From Paracoccus shandongensis (GTDB lineage: Bacteria > Pseudomonadota > Alphaproteobacteria > Rhodobacterales > Rhodobacteraceae), in the NCBI RefSeq assembly GCF_017315735.1, contig NZ_JAFLRK010000008.1, positions 1 to 64,000 of the forward strand: DNA of 64,000 nt, read 5' to 3'. The position numbers were made by a program, and so were the translations under genes. This document shows, piece after piece, positions 45,231 through 54,180 of this stretch. Within the stretch, counting starts at the first letter, position 1. Every line of letters begins with the position of its first letter. The notes below the pieces were generated by a model. It had not been told where the DNA came from. It ran no database searches and worked only from the letters and a program-made list of their open reading frames with translations.

Positions 45231-47549
45231 CTAGAGCTCGTGACCTTCGTCGTGACCGCGTTCGCGTCGCAGCTGGACCTCGTGCTCGTAGTGCCGCTCA
45301 AAAGCGGTCTGCCGCTCCAGCCTTTCGTCAAGCTCCATGACCCTGCGTTCCATCTGGACGGCGGTAATGGCGTCTGACCGGTCCAGACCCCGGCTCTGCT
45401 CGGCTTCAAGATACCGCGCTGCCAGGTTCAAACGCTCGGCCTTGTCCAGCATCATAACGGACAAGGCGTCGCTGTTTCCGCCGCGCAGCTCATGAACTGC
45501 ATCCTTTCCCGCAACTTGCTCCACGATCTCGGTTAGGCGGACCTGCTGCTCATGGCTCAGATGACTCCGGCCTGCCAAATCGCGGGCTTCCTCGATCAGC
45601 GCCTGACGATCCTCGGCAACCTCGACCAGGTCGCGGTCGTCTGCCACCACAGGCACAATGCGCTCTGTGACGAGGCTGCGTTCCGAAACCGCCAGGTAGG
45701 CCGCGGCAAGATCGCGATATGCCTGCCGTGAGCCGTCTTCGGTCGCCATGTCATAGCCGCGCGCGACTGCGATCTTCTCGGCATCGACGGCAACCCAATG
45801 AGCCTCAAGAGCGGCAGACCGGGCCTCGACGGCCACGCGCGCCGCAATCTCGTCAGGATCCATGCAGGTGCTCTCCAAGGCAACGGAAAGCTGGCTGCGG
45901 TCCATCGCAGCAATCGCTTCGCGGTGGCCGTCCGCGTAGATCGTCCCCTGTGCGGGTTCAGAGAATTCGGGACGATCAAGCCCGCTGGTCAGCCGCTCAA
46001 CGTCGCGAACGGCTGCGAAATACTGTGCCTCGATACCGGGGCGGGTGCTTGGGTCAAGCTGCGCAATCGTATCGCGGACCTCGGCCAGCTTGTCACGGGC
46101 CTCCTCGATGATAGCCAAGGCCTTGGCGGTTTCAGCGGCAAGCTCCTCCTCGCGAGGCATCCCCAGGCTTGCTCGAACACCGTCCTCTCGTTCTACGCTG
46201 TTGGCAGAGCTGTAAGCCCGGTCGTATTCCTTCGCCTGTAGCCCCGTGATCTCAACCTGAACACTTTGCGACAGCAGGTTCTCACGCTCGGCATTGGTCG
46301 TCAGAATAGGCTTCGATGCGTCCAGGCCATCATCTTGACGCACATGTTGCATGGTATGGCTCCTCACGTTCTCTAAAATCTCTGGGGTTAATGAAAGGCC
46401 GCGTTCCAGCAGGTCGGCGGCTGCGGCAAAACCGCGAGACAGCGCGGAAAACCCGTCCGCGAAGACGGCAGAAAGCGAACGGTATTCGGCGGCATTGGCC
46501 AAGATCTGTTCGCGCTTCCATTCCGCGCTGCTTTGTTCGCAGACGGTCGGTGCAAGTTCATGCTGGCTGGCGTGGGCAATGTCTCTCTCGGGCAGCGTGA
46601 CAGCCCACTGGTTTCGGTGCGTCTCAATGGTGCGCCCATCGCGCGTCACGATCTGGACTGCCTCTTTGCCCTCATGCGTGATGCGAATGGCATCGCCCTT
46701 TTGGGCGCAGCTTTCCTGAATGACTGGGCCGAGATCCTTGCCCCACAGGGTCTTTTGACCTTGGGGCGTCTCCACTGTCACGAAGTAGCTCAGGCGCTCT
46801 CTCGGGTTGTTTTGATAGGGGGAAGCGCCATGCTCAACGAGCGTTCCGGCAAGGCCACGCACGGCAGGTGCGCGGTTACGCCCTTGTTCATGCTCGTCGG
46901 TGATGCCGCGGGACAGCTTGCTGCTGTTGACCATTTCAATGCCGTGGACGGCGGCATGTTCGACGATGGTATCCTTCACGCGGTCATAGGTGAACTCGCC
47001 GTCGCGGGCGAAATAGAACCACTCGCCTTCGGCATTCTTACGGTCTACGACGATATGGACATGCGGAAAGCCGGTGTCGGTGTGGAGCGCCGCGATGTAA
47101 TCGAACCGGCTGCGGCCTTGATCGAAGATGTCAAAGCAGGTAGCACGCATGATCTCACCCACCTTCTCGGGGCAGGTGCCGCGCGGGAAGCTCGCGACCA
47201 TATGCATCGAGTGCCCGGCCTTGACCCTGCGCTCCCAGCCATCCGCCCATGCCTCGGCAAGCGCCTCGGTGAACTGCGCCGGCAGGTGATCGAGTCGGTC
47301 ATATTCCTTGTTAGGGTCGATGATGTGTTCGGCTTTGCCCAGCACGTAGCCAAGCTGTGCTGCCAGTCCCCTAGGGCCCTTACAGCCCCCATTTGGGACG
47401 ACCTTGAACATCACCTGGGGCAGCCCTCGGATGTTCCCTATGGCACGCGCGGTCCGTCCTGTTCGCACACGGAAGGTGTCGCGCCCGGCGCCGCCGCCTC
47501 GGTTCTTGGCCCAGTCAAAGCGGCCAATGATGAATTTGGCCTGGCTCAT
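45231..47549 (-). CDS. VirD2-type (MOBP-like) relaxase
   Basis: 772 residues. The N-terminal relaxase domain has a candidate catalytic tyrosine in QLGYVLGKAEH (Tyr68), and metal-binding motif III HTDTGFPHVHIVVDR (His156, Asp158, His163, His165). The long C-terminal half is charged and helical (DKLAEVRDTIAQLD, LTEIVEQVAGKDAV) and may carry the secretion signal. It nicks oriT, stays covalently bound to the transferred strand and leads it through the channel. Overlaps the MobC-like gene by 4 bases. Confidence 0.92.
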   Translation of the reverse strand: MSQAKFIIGRFDWAKNRGGGAGRDTFRVRTGRTARAIGNIRGLPQVMFKVVPNGGCKGPRGLAAQLGYVLGKAEHIIDPNKEYDRLDHLPAQFTEALAEAWADGWERRVKAGHSMHMVASFPRGTCPEKVGEIMRATCFDIFDQGRSRFDYIAALHTDTGFPHVHIVVDRKNAEGEWFYFARDGEFTYDRVKDTIVEHAAVHGIEMVNSSKLSRGITDEHEQGRNRAPAVRGLAGTLVEHGASPYQNNPRERLSYFVTVETPQGQKTLWGKDLGPVIQESCAQKGDAIRITHEGKEAVQIVTRDGRTIETHRNQWAVTLPERDIAHASQHELAPTVCEQSSAEWKREQILANAAEYRSLSAVFADGFSALSRGFAAAADLLERGLSLTPEILENVRSHTMQHVRQDDGLDASKPILTTNAERENLLSQSVQVEITGLQAKEYDRAYSSANSVEREDGVRASLGMPREEELAAETAKALAIIEEARDKLAEVRDTIAQLDPSTRPGIEAQYFAAVRDVERLTSGLDRPEFSEPAQGTIYADGHREAIAAMDRSQLSVALESTCMDPDEIAARVAVEARSAALEAHWVAVDAEKIAVARGYDMATEDGSRQAYRDLAAAYLAVSERSLVTERIVPVVADDRDLVEVAEDRQALIEEARDLAGRSHLSHEQQVRLTEIVEQVAGKDAVHELRGGNSDALSVMMLDKAERLNLAARYLEAEQSRGLDRSDAITAVQMERRVMELDERLERQTAFERHYEHEVQLRRERGHDEGHEL

Positions 47550-48130
47550 CCCTCATTGCCCTGGCGGAGCAGCGCCTCAACCCGCGCTTTCCGGCGCTTG
47601 GCTGCATGGACAAAAAGCGCATCAACCTCTTTTGCTAGTGCCTTCAAGGCCCGCTCGGATAGCTCGATCTGCGCTCGCTGGTCTGCGTGGGGTGACGCAC
47701 GTCCCTGCAAGCGGACCTCGCGGTTGAGGTGCGCAGCGATCTGGTTGAGGTTTCCCCCCACAGCTTTGATCTGCCGCGACAGGTCCTGAACCGCCTCGAC
47801 GAGGTCAGGCTCCGGCTCCAAATACCCTGCTGCCAACCGCAAGACGCGACGGCCGAGAGCCGCCCGGGAAAAGCCAAGCCGCCCTGCAAGCCCGTCAAAG
47901 GTCGCCCGTTCATCAGGCGTGAGACGGATCGCGACCCGGGCAGAATTCGCGGACGGATGGCCCGGACGGCCATTCTTTTCGATGGCCCGGTAGACTGTCG
48001 GCCGCGACACCCCGAAACGCCTGGCAAGCACTGTAACGCTGTCACCACGCTGGAAGGCAGCGAAGATCTCCCTGCTTTCGCTCAGCGAAAGCCGCCGTCC
48101 AGTTGGTTTTGGTGAGTGTAACGATGCCAA
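47546..48130 (-). CDS. MobC-like relaxosome protein with HTH
   Basis: 194 residues; the start is TTG 48130 with an AGGAA a few bases upstream. The N-terminal part has a resolvase-like helix-turn-helix (GDSVTVLARRFGVSRPTVYR). The middle looks like a ribbon-helix-helix (VAIRLTPDERATFDGLAGRL) and the later part has the MobC signature (IKAVGGNLNQIAAHLNRE). It should bind oriT and help the relaxase open the strand, as VirD1 does. Confidence 0.85.
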   Translation of the reverse strand: MASLHSPKPTGRRLSLSESREIFAAFQRGDSVTVLARRFGVSRPTVYRAIEKNGRPGHPSANSARVAIRLTPDERATFDGLAGRLGFSRAALGRRVLRLAAGYLEPEPDLVEAVQDLSRQIKAVGGNLNQIAAHLNREVRLQGRASPHADQRAQIELSERALKALAKEVDALFVHAAKRRKARVEALLRQGNEG

Positions 48131-48600
48131 ATTACATTTCCTGCTACATTACTGCAATATTGACTCATAATTACATGTGTGCAACACATTTGGTGAGGTC
48201 GTGCGAAATTGTCTTTCTGGGGAGACTGCGATGATGAGCAGAACAACAACATCTGAAGCCGCCCTCGTGGCAGCGTCGTCTACCGAGAGTGTGGCCGATT
48301 GGCTTGCTGGTCCGGGGGAAAGATGGAGCGCTGGCAATGCGGCCGAAGTGGCAATTCGGCAATCAGGTCAAGGAGCAACGATGCTGAGCGGCAGTCTGGA
48401 TAGTTGGCAATGTTGTACTGTGGCCGGCTGGCGCATCGACAATTTGGCAAAATGGTTGGATGGCAGCCTAGCCATAGAGCGAGGTGGCAAGCTGGTCATC
48501 TGCCATCGAGGCGATCTGGCACCGTTTGGCTTGGATCGGTGAGGCCCATGCGTCAACCCGCACACACAGCAGAAACACAGCTTCGCATGCAGGCGAGGCG
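48131..48600. other. Putative oriT between mob and virC-like units
   Basis: 470 bp between the divergent relaxosome and virC-like operons, the expected position for oriT. The first 100 bp are AT-rich with two aattacat words, a small dyad tgtgtgcaacaca near 48175-48189, and atttcctgcta near 48140, which faintly resembles MOBP nick sites. Further on, many ttggcaa/tggcaat words recur (48290-48480) and could be binding sites for the VirC-like pair. A reading frame at 48231-48542 overlaps this stretch but has no recognisable product. Confidence 0.5.
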
Positions 48601-49314
48601 ATGCTGACAATCTCCCTGGTGGGCCAGAAAGGCGGTGGGGGCAAAAGCACGGTCTGCTGGATCCTGGCTCAAGCTGCCTTGGCAAGATCACATGAATCCA
48701 CAATCCTTCTTGTGGAAACCGATAAGCAGGGTTCGACGAGTGGCTTTGTCAAAGGCGCCCATGCAGCCTATCCCGAACTTCAGGATCGGCTATTCTGCGA
48801 AAAGGTGTCGAATGGCGAAGAGCTCTATGATCTTGTCGAGAAGGCCATGGAAAGCGGGGTCGACTACGCTTTGATCGATACCGAGGGGCGGCACAGCGAT
48901 CTGGCTCGCGATGTCATGTCCATGTCCGACCGTATCATCATTCCCGTCAAGCCGGTCCTCCACGAGTATCACAGCCAACTTGCGACCGTCGCTCTGTATG
49001 AAGCCTTGCACGCCACGCTCAAGGAAGATGGGCACCAGGCCGCGCCCTGTGGCTTGCTGTTGAACAACCTCAAGCCCGCGCAGAAACTGACGCTCGAACA
49101 AGCTGGCGCTCTCGATGTCATCACCGGCCACCCAATGATGCTTCCGTTCTTCATGCCCTTCAGAACCGCCTATGAAACGCTTGGTCGCGGCCGCATCCTG
49201 CCCTTGGAGCGAAGTGCGCTGACGGGAGCGGGACAGGGGCTCGCGCGCAAGCACCTGGATGTCGATATCGCAGAAGCGAATACTATCCTTGCGTCAATCG
49301 AAGGAATGGCGTGA
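48601..49314 (+). CDS. VirC1-like ParA-family ATPase
   Basis: 237 residues from ATG 48601. Starts with deviant Walker A LVGQKGGGGKSTVCWILAQ, then a VDYALIDTEGRHSDLARDVM Walker B region and RIIIPVKPVL. It is ParA-like but sits with the mobilisation genes, not with the partition operon at 41 kb, and its partner is a larger DNA-binding protein. This fits VirC1, which brings the relaxosome to the cell pole. A second partition system is the alternative. Confidence 0.75.
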   Translation: MLTISLVGQKGGGGKSTVCWILAQAALARSHESTILLVETDKQGSTSGFVKGAHAAYPELQDRLFCEKVSNGEELYDLVEKAMESGVDYALIDTEGRHSDLARDVMSMSDRIIIPVKPVLHEYHSQLATVALYEALHATLKEDGHQAAPCGLLLNNLKPAQKLTLEQAGALDVITGHPMMLPFFMPFRTAYETLGRGRILPLERSALTGAGQGLARKHLDVDIAEANTILASIEGMA

Positions 49315-50057
49315 TGGCCCAGCTAGGACATCTCAAAGACAAGAATGCCGACCGCGTCCGCAGGGCGGCGATGCTGAAGAAGGCGCAAGGCTTGGCCCTT
49401 CCAGATCCGATGATCGGCTACCCCAAGGGAGCACGACTGGAAGCGCCTGCGCCACAGGCTGATGCAGGTGAAAACCCTTCTTTCAGGAAGGCTCAGAAAG
49501 CCGAACCTTCGGATGACACGCCAGCAGCAGAGGTCCCGCCAGTGAAGGATCCTACGGCTCAAGTCGATGCAACCGTTCTCACCGAAAAGAGCAAGCAACA
49601 GAACGCAGCGTCTGCACCGGGTCCGGCAGATTCAAGGCAGGTAACAGGTCCTCGAAACGGTGTGGCCCGAAACGGTAGCATGGACAGCGATGAGATTGAT
49701 AACACGGGGACAATATTCCACCGCGTTATTTTCCAGTTCACGCAGGATCATTTCGCACGGGCCCAGGCAATAGCTGTAACGCTTGGATTATCTCCCCATG
49801 GGGTGCTGAAAAAGGCGGCGAAGATGACGACCGTGACCACAAGCGACTTTGTGGATAGAGGGGAAACGGTACGCACTGGCCCGACATTTCGCCACGGTGT
49901 CAGCTTTCCCGAAAGCGCTGCAATCAGGTGGATCAAGAAACAGGATCCTCTGGGTTATTACACCTATCCACGCACCATGCTCCGAGCCGTCGGGCGCGCT
50001 GCCTTCGACCGGGCAGCAGAAATGCTTTTAAGGCAGCTTGAGAACGACAAGCTGTGA
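49314..50057 (+). CDS. VirC2-like partner of the ParA-type ATPase
   Basis: 247 residues from ATG 49314, overlapping the upstream stop; GTG 49311 is in frame. The first 140 residues are low-complexity, rich in Pro, Ala, Lys and Glu. The C-terminal 110 look folded (FHRVIFQFTQDHFARAQAIA, LGLSPHGVLKKAAKMTT) and may be a ribbon-helix-helix DNA-binding unit, as in VirC2. The last part, SAAIRWIKKQDPLGYYTYP, is unassigned. It probably recognises sequences near oriT. Confidence 0.65.
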   Translation: MAQLGHLKDKNADRVRRAAMLKKAQGLALPDPMIGYPKGARLEAPAPQADAGENPSFRKAQKAEPSDDTPAAEVPPVKDPTAQVDATVLTEKSKQQNAASAPGPADSRQVTGPRNGVARNGSMDSDEIDNTGTIFHRVIFQFTQDHFARAQAIAVTLGLSPHGVLKKAAKMTTVTTSDFVDRGETVRTGPTFRHGVSFPESAAIRWIKKQDPLGYYTYPRTMLRAVGRAAFDRAAEMLLRQLENDKL

Positions 50058-50111
50058 CTCCCATCATGAGGGCTTGGCAATCGATCTGTTTGCTCGGACA
50101 AGAGGAGTGAA

Positions 50112-50525
50112 ATGAAAAGCTTTGTAGTTTCAGCATTGTCTCTTGCCGTCATGGCCCTGCCGGTGGGCGCGGCGGAATGGCAATCGGTCGAAGATAAGAA
50201 CCTTTTCCTGCACACGATCCAAGACGGCACAGCCCGTCTTGAACTGGTGTGCGATCCCGAGGGCGCTTGGCTGCCGCCAGAGTATCATGTCGTCGTGACT
50301 CCGGCACCAGGACAGTTTCTTGAGGGCACCACGATAGAGGTCCGCACGGAGACGGAAACGCAGACCTTCCCCTTGTCGGGCGGGTCCATCGTCAGCCGTG
50401 AGCCGGAAGTCTGGAACAAGGTTGTCGCCACCCTGTCCAAGCCGGGGCCGATTACCTTCAGTGCGGGCGGGCAGGACGTGAGCTTCAACATCGAGGATGA
50501 ACTGAAAGCGGACTGCGCCATATGA
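50112..50525 (+). CDS. Exported hypothetical protein
   Basis: 137 residues with a clear signal peptide (FVVSALSLAVMALPVGAAE). The mature part is beta-rich, with two cysteines (LELVCDPEGA and ELKADCAI) that could form a disulfide. No family recognised. It overlaps the nuclease gene downstream by 4 bases, so the two probably act together in the cell envelope. Confidence 0.7.
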   Translation: MKSFVVSALSLAVMALPVGAAEWQSVEDKNLFLHTIQDGTARLELVCDPEGAWLPPEYHVVVTPAPGQFLEGTTIEVRTETETQTFPLSGGSIVSREPEVWNKVVATLSKPGPITFSAGGQDVSFNIEDELKADCAI

Positions 50526-51073
50526 TCGGCCGAAAGCTCCGCGTCGGTCCTGGCGCGGCCATTGGGGTTGTCCTGCTTGGGGCGATCCTCGCTGGCATGG
50601 CTGATGAACTGACAAAGGAAGCGGAAAAGCTTCTTGGCGATCTGTTCCGGCCGCAAGGCGAGATCCTGTCAGGGCCAGTGCGCGTGATCGACGCTGACAC
50701 GCTGGACGTGGACGGCACGCGGGTTCGCCTGTTCGGCATCGACGCCGTGGAAAAGAACCAGATGTGCCAAGACAGGGCAGGGGAAGACTGGCCATGCGGT
50801 CGTCAAGCGACCGAGAAACTGGAGGCCACCCTCGATGGACAGAACGTGCGGTGCCTCGTGCAAGACACGGACCGCTATGGCCGGGCGGTTTCCGTCTGCG
50901 AAGCTGGCGGCAAGGACATTAATTATTGGGTCGTCCGCAACGGATGGGCCGTGGCCTACACCCGCTACAGCCGAGACTATGAACAGGCCGAAGCCGAAGC
51001 CCGTGCCGAGGGAAACGGCATCTTCGCCGGGACGTATACCCCGCCAGAGGTATGGCGGTTTCAGCAGAGATAA
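50522..51073 (+). CDS. Membrane-anchored thermonuclease-family protein
   Basis: 183 residues. An N-terminal hydrophobic segment (GAAIGVVLLGAILAGM) is followed by a staphylococcal-nuclease fold: VIDADTLDVDGTRVRLFGID holds an acidic metal site and the first Arg, DRYGRAV the second. Family members cut DNA or RNA with calcium. It would face the periplasm. Similar exported nucleases are common on conjugative plasmids, where they may help DNA uptake or envelope passage, but that is not proven. Confidence 0.85.
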   Translation: MIGRKLRVGPGAAIGVVLLGAILAGMADELTKEAEKLLGDLFRPQGEILSGPVRVIDADTLDVDGTRVRLFGIDAVEKNQMCQDRAGEDWPCGRQATEKLEATLDGQNVRCLVQDTDRYGRAVSVCEAGGKDINYWVVRNGWAVAYTRYSRDYEQAEAEARAEGNGIFAGTYTPPEVWRFQQR

Positions 51074-51108
51074 GGACATGGGGCGGGCACTTGCCCGCCC
51101 CGGTGCTG

Positions 51109-51300
51109 TCAGGCGTCGGGCAGGACAGCGCCGGGGTAGGGGTTCGCGGGTCCGTAGCGCACGCCGTCCTGCTCGAAGCAGCCATTGAAGCCGCACAACC
51201 AGGCGCGGTGCAATACGCTGCGCGCGACAAGGCGGCGCAGCCAACGCGGCATGACGCGGCTGGAATGTCCCGCCAGATAGATGCGCAGATAAAGGTTCAT
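51109..51300 (-). CDS. Possible small protein downstream of the methyltransferase
   Basis: 63 residues, basic first half (MPRWLRRLVARSVLHRAW), then CGFNGCFEQDGVRYGPANPY. Same strand as the methyltransferase and 63 bp after its stop. The composition looks coding, but I recognise no family. Confidence 0.4.
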   Translation of the reverse strand: MNLYLRIYLAGHSSRVMPRWLRRLVARSVLHRAWLCGFNGCFEQDGVRYGPANPYPGAVLPDA

Positions 51301-51363
51301 GGGGTGATCCGTGAAAGGGGCAAGGGCAGGGGCAGGCGCATCGCCTGCCCCTGTCGTTTTCAG

Positions 51364-52713
51364 TCACGCCTTGGGCTTGTGATAGACGCAATAGCCGGTC
51401 GGAACATTGGTGCCGGAACTGGCGAAGCTGCCCACGGGCAGATCGGTCCAGCGGCCTATGGTGGTGCCGTGGTCATAATGGGCCGTCGCGGGCAGGATGC
51501 AGACCAGGACGCCGCCCGGCTTCAGGAACTTTACCGCATGATCGAGGTGCAGCTTGTAGTGCCGGCCATAGAAGGGCGGGTTCATCACGACTGCATCAAA
51601 GCGCGGATCGGGGGCAACCTGCAGGAAATTGGCGGTCATGACGGAATGACCCTTGGCGCGGGCCTGCTCGGCGCGGCCTGCGTCATACTCGATGCCGGTC
51701 ACAGTGACGGGCGCGCGGCCGCGCCGGTCCTCGGGGTTGTCGTTCCACGCGGCCAGCTCGTCCATGATCCGGCCGTCACCGCAGGACGGCTCCAGGATCT
51801 GTTCGCCACCTGACAGGTGCAGGGCGCTGACAATCTCCTGCGCCACGCGGCGGGGCGTGGGGTAGAATTGCAGGTCGCGGGCAACCTCCGTGCTTGGCCG
51901 CTTGGCCTCGGCCTCGGTCGGCGCGTCAGGCAGAACCTCGCCATAGAACTCGGCCAGGGCGCGGTTGATGTCGCGTCGTCCATCAGCGTTGAAAATCAGA
52001 TGCACGTTGCCGTTCTTGAAGGCGCGGATGAAGCCTGCGCAGCAATCGGCCTCGCCGTGCCGCTCGGCCTCTTTCATCATGTCGGCAAACTCGCGGTATT
52101 CATAGCGCGGCTGGCCGCGATAGACGCGCAGGGCATTGAGCGTGTCCTTCAGCCGCTCCTGGCCCCAACCGTTCCAGCCGGTCGCGCTGCCAATGATGAT
52201 GCGCTTGGGCAGGCCCTCAACGCCGATCTTGACCTTGGAATGGCTCTTGTAGGCGGGGTCCAGATCGCAAAAGCACTCGGCCAGACCCTTGAGGACGTGA
52301 AAGCGCGGGTCCAGGAGATAATCCCCGAACACTTCCGCGATGTTGGGCAGGGTGAAGGGCAGGGGGTTGGTCAGTTTCAGGTCAAGCTGCTTGCGGTCCT
52401 TGGCACTGGCAATGCGCTCGATCTGCAATCCCTCATAGACATGCTTCCAGGCTGACCGCAGCAGGGCAAGGCGCACATCGCGTTCGTAAAGGCTCGGACT
52501 GCGGGAAAAGACCTGACCGCCATAAGCTCCGCCTATACTAGCGGCAACATTGACCGCTGCCTCGGCCCGGCTGAAGTCGGCAATCACCTCGGGAATGGCC
52601 GCGACCTTGGCGTCATACTCGGCCACGATCTCGGACAGGCTGCGCCGCAGGGCGGGCGCGGCATGTTCCGTGGTTTCTCCGATCTTCGGAAACTCGGTGT
52701 TGTGATAGGTCAT
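51364..52713 (-). CDS. DUF4942-type SAM-dependent DNA methyltransferase
   Basis: 449 residues. The N-terminal two-thirds resemble DUF4942, often joined to methyltransferases on plasmids (KHVYEGLQIERIASAKDRKQ, LTNPLPFTLPNIAEVFGDYL). The C-terminal part has the Rossmann methyltransferase motifs: ILEPSCGDGRIMDELA (SAM binding) and DAVVMNPPFYGRHYKLHLDH, where NPPF marks N6-adenine or N4-cytosine modification. It may protect incoming plasmid DNA from host restriction. It heads or belongs to a minus-strand run of small genes starting at 53620. Confidence 0.85.
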   Translation of the reverse strand: MTYHNTEFPKIGETTEHAAPALRRSLSEIVAEYDAKVAAIPEVIADFSRAEAAVNVAASIGGAYGGQVFSRSPSLYERDVRLALLRSAWKHVYEGLQIERIASAKDRKQLDLKLTNPLPFTLPNIAEVFGDYLLDPRFHVLKGLAECFCDLDPAYKSHSKVKIGVEGLPKRIIIGSATGWNGWGQERLKDTLNALRVYRGQPRYEYREFADMMKEAERHGEADCCAGFIRAFKNGNVHLIFNADGRRDINRALAEFYGEVLPDAPTEAEAKRPSTEVARDLQFYPTPRRVAQEIVSALHLSGGEQILEPSCGDGRIMDELAAWNDNPEDRRGRAPVTVTGIEYDAGRAEQARAKGHSVMTANFLQVAPDPRFDAVVMNPPFYGRHYKLHLDHAVKFLKPGGVLVCILPATAHYDHGTTIGRWTDLPVGSFASSGTNVPTGYCVYHKPKA

Positions 52714-52717
52714 GTCG

Positions 52718-52882
52718 TCACCCTTGACCCAGGAAACACTTGAAGGCGGTCCGGCCGTTATCCGTTATTTCCCAAACCTCATGGCCGTGGCGGCGCGCAA
52801 AGCGCCATGCCAGGGCCTCGGTGTCATGCGTGCGGGGGAGGGCGCCGGGATGCGCCCTTGTTTCGATGATCCGCCAAGTCAT
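52718..52882 (-). CDS. Small hypothetical protein (54 residues)
   Basis: A 54-residue frame (MTWRIIETRAHPGALPRT...) with its ATG overlapping the preceding stop at 52879-52882 and its stop five bases before the methyltransferase start. Conserved-looking ALAWRFARRHGHEVWEITD. Coupling on both sides supports it as a real gene; function unknown. Confidence 0.6.
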   Translation of the reverse strand: MTWRIIETRAHPGALPRTHDTEALAWRFARRHGHEVWEITDNGRTAFKCFLGQG

Positions 52883-53352
52883 GCCGTGGCCTCCTGCCGG
52901 GCGGCAAAGGCATCGAGCATGAGATACATCGTTTCCATCGAAGGACCGTCGCCATAGACAACGGCGTGGCCAGCCAGGGCCGGGTCGGCTTCGCACTTGG
53001 CGCGGACGCGCAGATCATGGTCAAGATAGGCGTTGACCGTGAAGCGATTTTCACCTGCGCCGCTGTCGTAGAAATAGACGTGCCACTTGGGAAGCTGATC
53101 GGGGTTGTCGTTTTCCTCGGCCATCAACTCCTGTGCGGTCAGGGTCTGAACCTCGACGCACCGGGCGCAATCGCGGATGAAGCCGTTGCTTTTCGGACCC
53201 TTGAAGTCGGCGGTGTCGCGGATGCCGAACACATTGCCGGGGCAACGCTCGGCCACAAGGCGGGCCCCGATCTGTGCGCTGCGGGCGCTGCCGGTCGCGG
53301 CAACGTAGGGTGCCGGGTGCATGTCAATCTGGACCACGGGAAAATAGGTCAT
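52879..53352 (-). CDS. Hypothetical protein of the antirestriction-type operon
   Basis: 157 residues with no signal peptide. Features are FPVVQIDMHPAPYVAATGSA, IRDCARCVEVQTL with a CxxC pair, and YDSGAGENRFTVNAYLDHD. I do not recognise the family. It is tightly linked with the small gene at 52718 and the gene at 53363 on the minus strand. Confidence 0.65.
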   Translation of the reverse strand: MTYFPVVQIDMHPAPYVAATGSARSAQIGARLVAERCPGNVFGIRDTADFKGPKSNGFIRDCARCVEVQTLTAQELMAEENDNPDQLPKWHVYFYDSGAGENRFTVNAYLDHDLRVRAKCEADPALAGHAVVYGDGPSMETMYLMLDAFAARQEATA

Positions 53353-53362
53353 CGCCGCCTCC

Positions 53363-53620
53363 TTACTGGCTCAAGGCGGCATAGGTGCCGCGATCTTCGT
53401 AGCGGATGATGGGTTCGCCGGTCTTGGACAGTCCGCCCCAGCAAGGGCCGACAAAGCCCGCGATCTTCGGCTGGCCCTGCAACTCGGGGCGCAGGCGGGT
53501 GCGGGTCTCGGTCCCGGTGATTTCCGTGCCCATGTCCTCGACCCATGCGGCAAGGTTATCGGTCACGATGCGGGTCATGCCGCTGTCGTCGGTCATGGTG
53601 ACAATCTCAAACAAAGCCAT
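53363..53620 (-). CDS. Hypothetical protein, first gene of the operon
   Basis: 85 residues from ATG 53620, with AGGAGG five bases upstream; the frame open upstream of it lies in the leader repeat and is shadow. Sequence MALFEIVTMTDDSGMTRIV and GFVGPCWGGLSKTGEPIIRY. No family recognised. It opens the minus-strand run down to the methyltransferase and uses the same leader block as the ArdC operon. Confidence 0.65.
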   Translation of the reverse strand: MALFEIVTMTDDSGMTRIVTDNLAAWVEDMGTEITGTETRTRLRPELQGQPKIAGFVGPCWGGLSKTGEPIIRYEDRGTYAALSQ

Positions 53621-53623
53621 TCC

Positions 53624-54140
53624 GGCCTCCTTGTGGTGCTGCCCTTTGCCGGTCTGGTGCCGGATCATCGGGCGGGGTTTCTGGCGAGGACCGCGAAGCG
53701 CGCGCCTCTCCTGAAACCCTGCCTCCCGGCGAGGGCAGGAGGGGGACCCAGGCAAGGTTGGACGTCAGGGGCGAAGGGGAGGGGGATCACCCGGCCTGCA
53801 CGGAGCGCGTAAGCCGCGCAGGAAGGCCGGGGAAACCCCTTCGCCCCGTCAAACGGACGGCCTTGCGTGGGGGAACCGGCGGTTCCCCTGAACGGACACG
53901 CGCCCTTCGCGCGTGGCCCCACAAAGGCAGGGGCGTTCGGCTTGTCCGAATCCCCCGGCCAGGCGCGGTCCCGCGCGTTTGCCACGATCACCGCGCCTCG
54001 CGCGGGGATCTCTCCATCATCATCGGGGGCCGCAGCTTTCCAGCCTGCCGCCCCTCTGCTGGCGGCGGGCCTTGCAGGGCGGCGAGACGGATGTGCCCAT
54101 CGTGAGACGCGAAGGGAAGCGAGCCGCCTTATGGGAAGGT
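53624..54140 (-). repeat. Leader repeat, copy 1 (upstream of the 53620 operon)
   Basis: About 515 bp nearly the same as 61557-62068. Both copies begin at the ribosome-binding site (AGGAGGCC on the minus strand) of a minus-strand operon and run upstream from it. Sequence between differs by scattered substitutions and a few short indels. No gene is supported in it. It is GC-rich with short dyads such as ggaaccggcggttcc near 53873. Shared promoter or single-strand promoter is proposed. Confidence 0.85.
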
Positions 54141-54145
54141 TGGTC

Positions 54146-54180
54146 TGAAAAGCTCTTACAGCCCAGAGGACTGTAAGAGC
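54146..54180 (-). terminator. Hairpin terminator on the minus strand
   Basis: Perfect 10-bp stem GCTCTTACAG / CTGTAAGAGC with a 9-base loop. Read on the minus strand it is followed by TTTT. It would stop transcripts from upstream just before the leader repeat, keeping that operon under its own control. Confidence 0.8.

Noticed and set aside
46533-47789. 418-residue plus-strand frame opposite the relaxase
   Set aside because: The relaxase motifs on the minus strand are clear; this frame has none.
48231-48542. About 104-residue plus-strand frame in the putative oriT
   Set aside because: Low-complexity, repeated Trp/Gly words that reflect the tggcaa DNA repeats; no ribosome-binding site or family. 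Kept only as a remark under oriT.
53665-53991. Frames inside the leader repeat (also 61545-62262)
   Set aside because: The two repeat copies differ by indels that shift these frames, so protein coding is not conserved.
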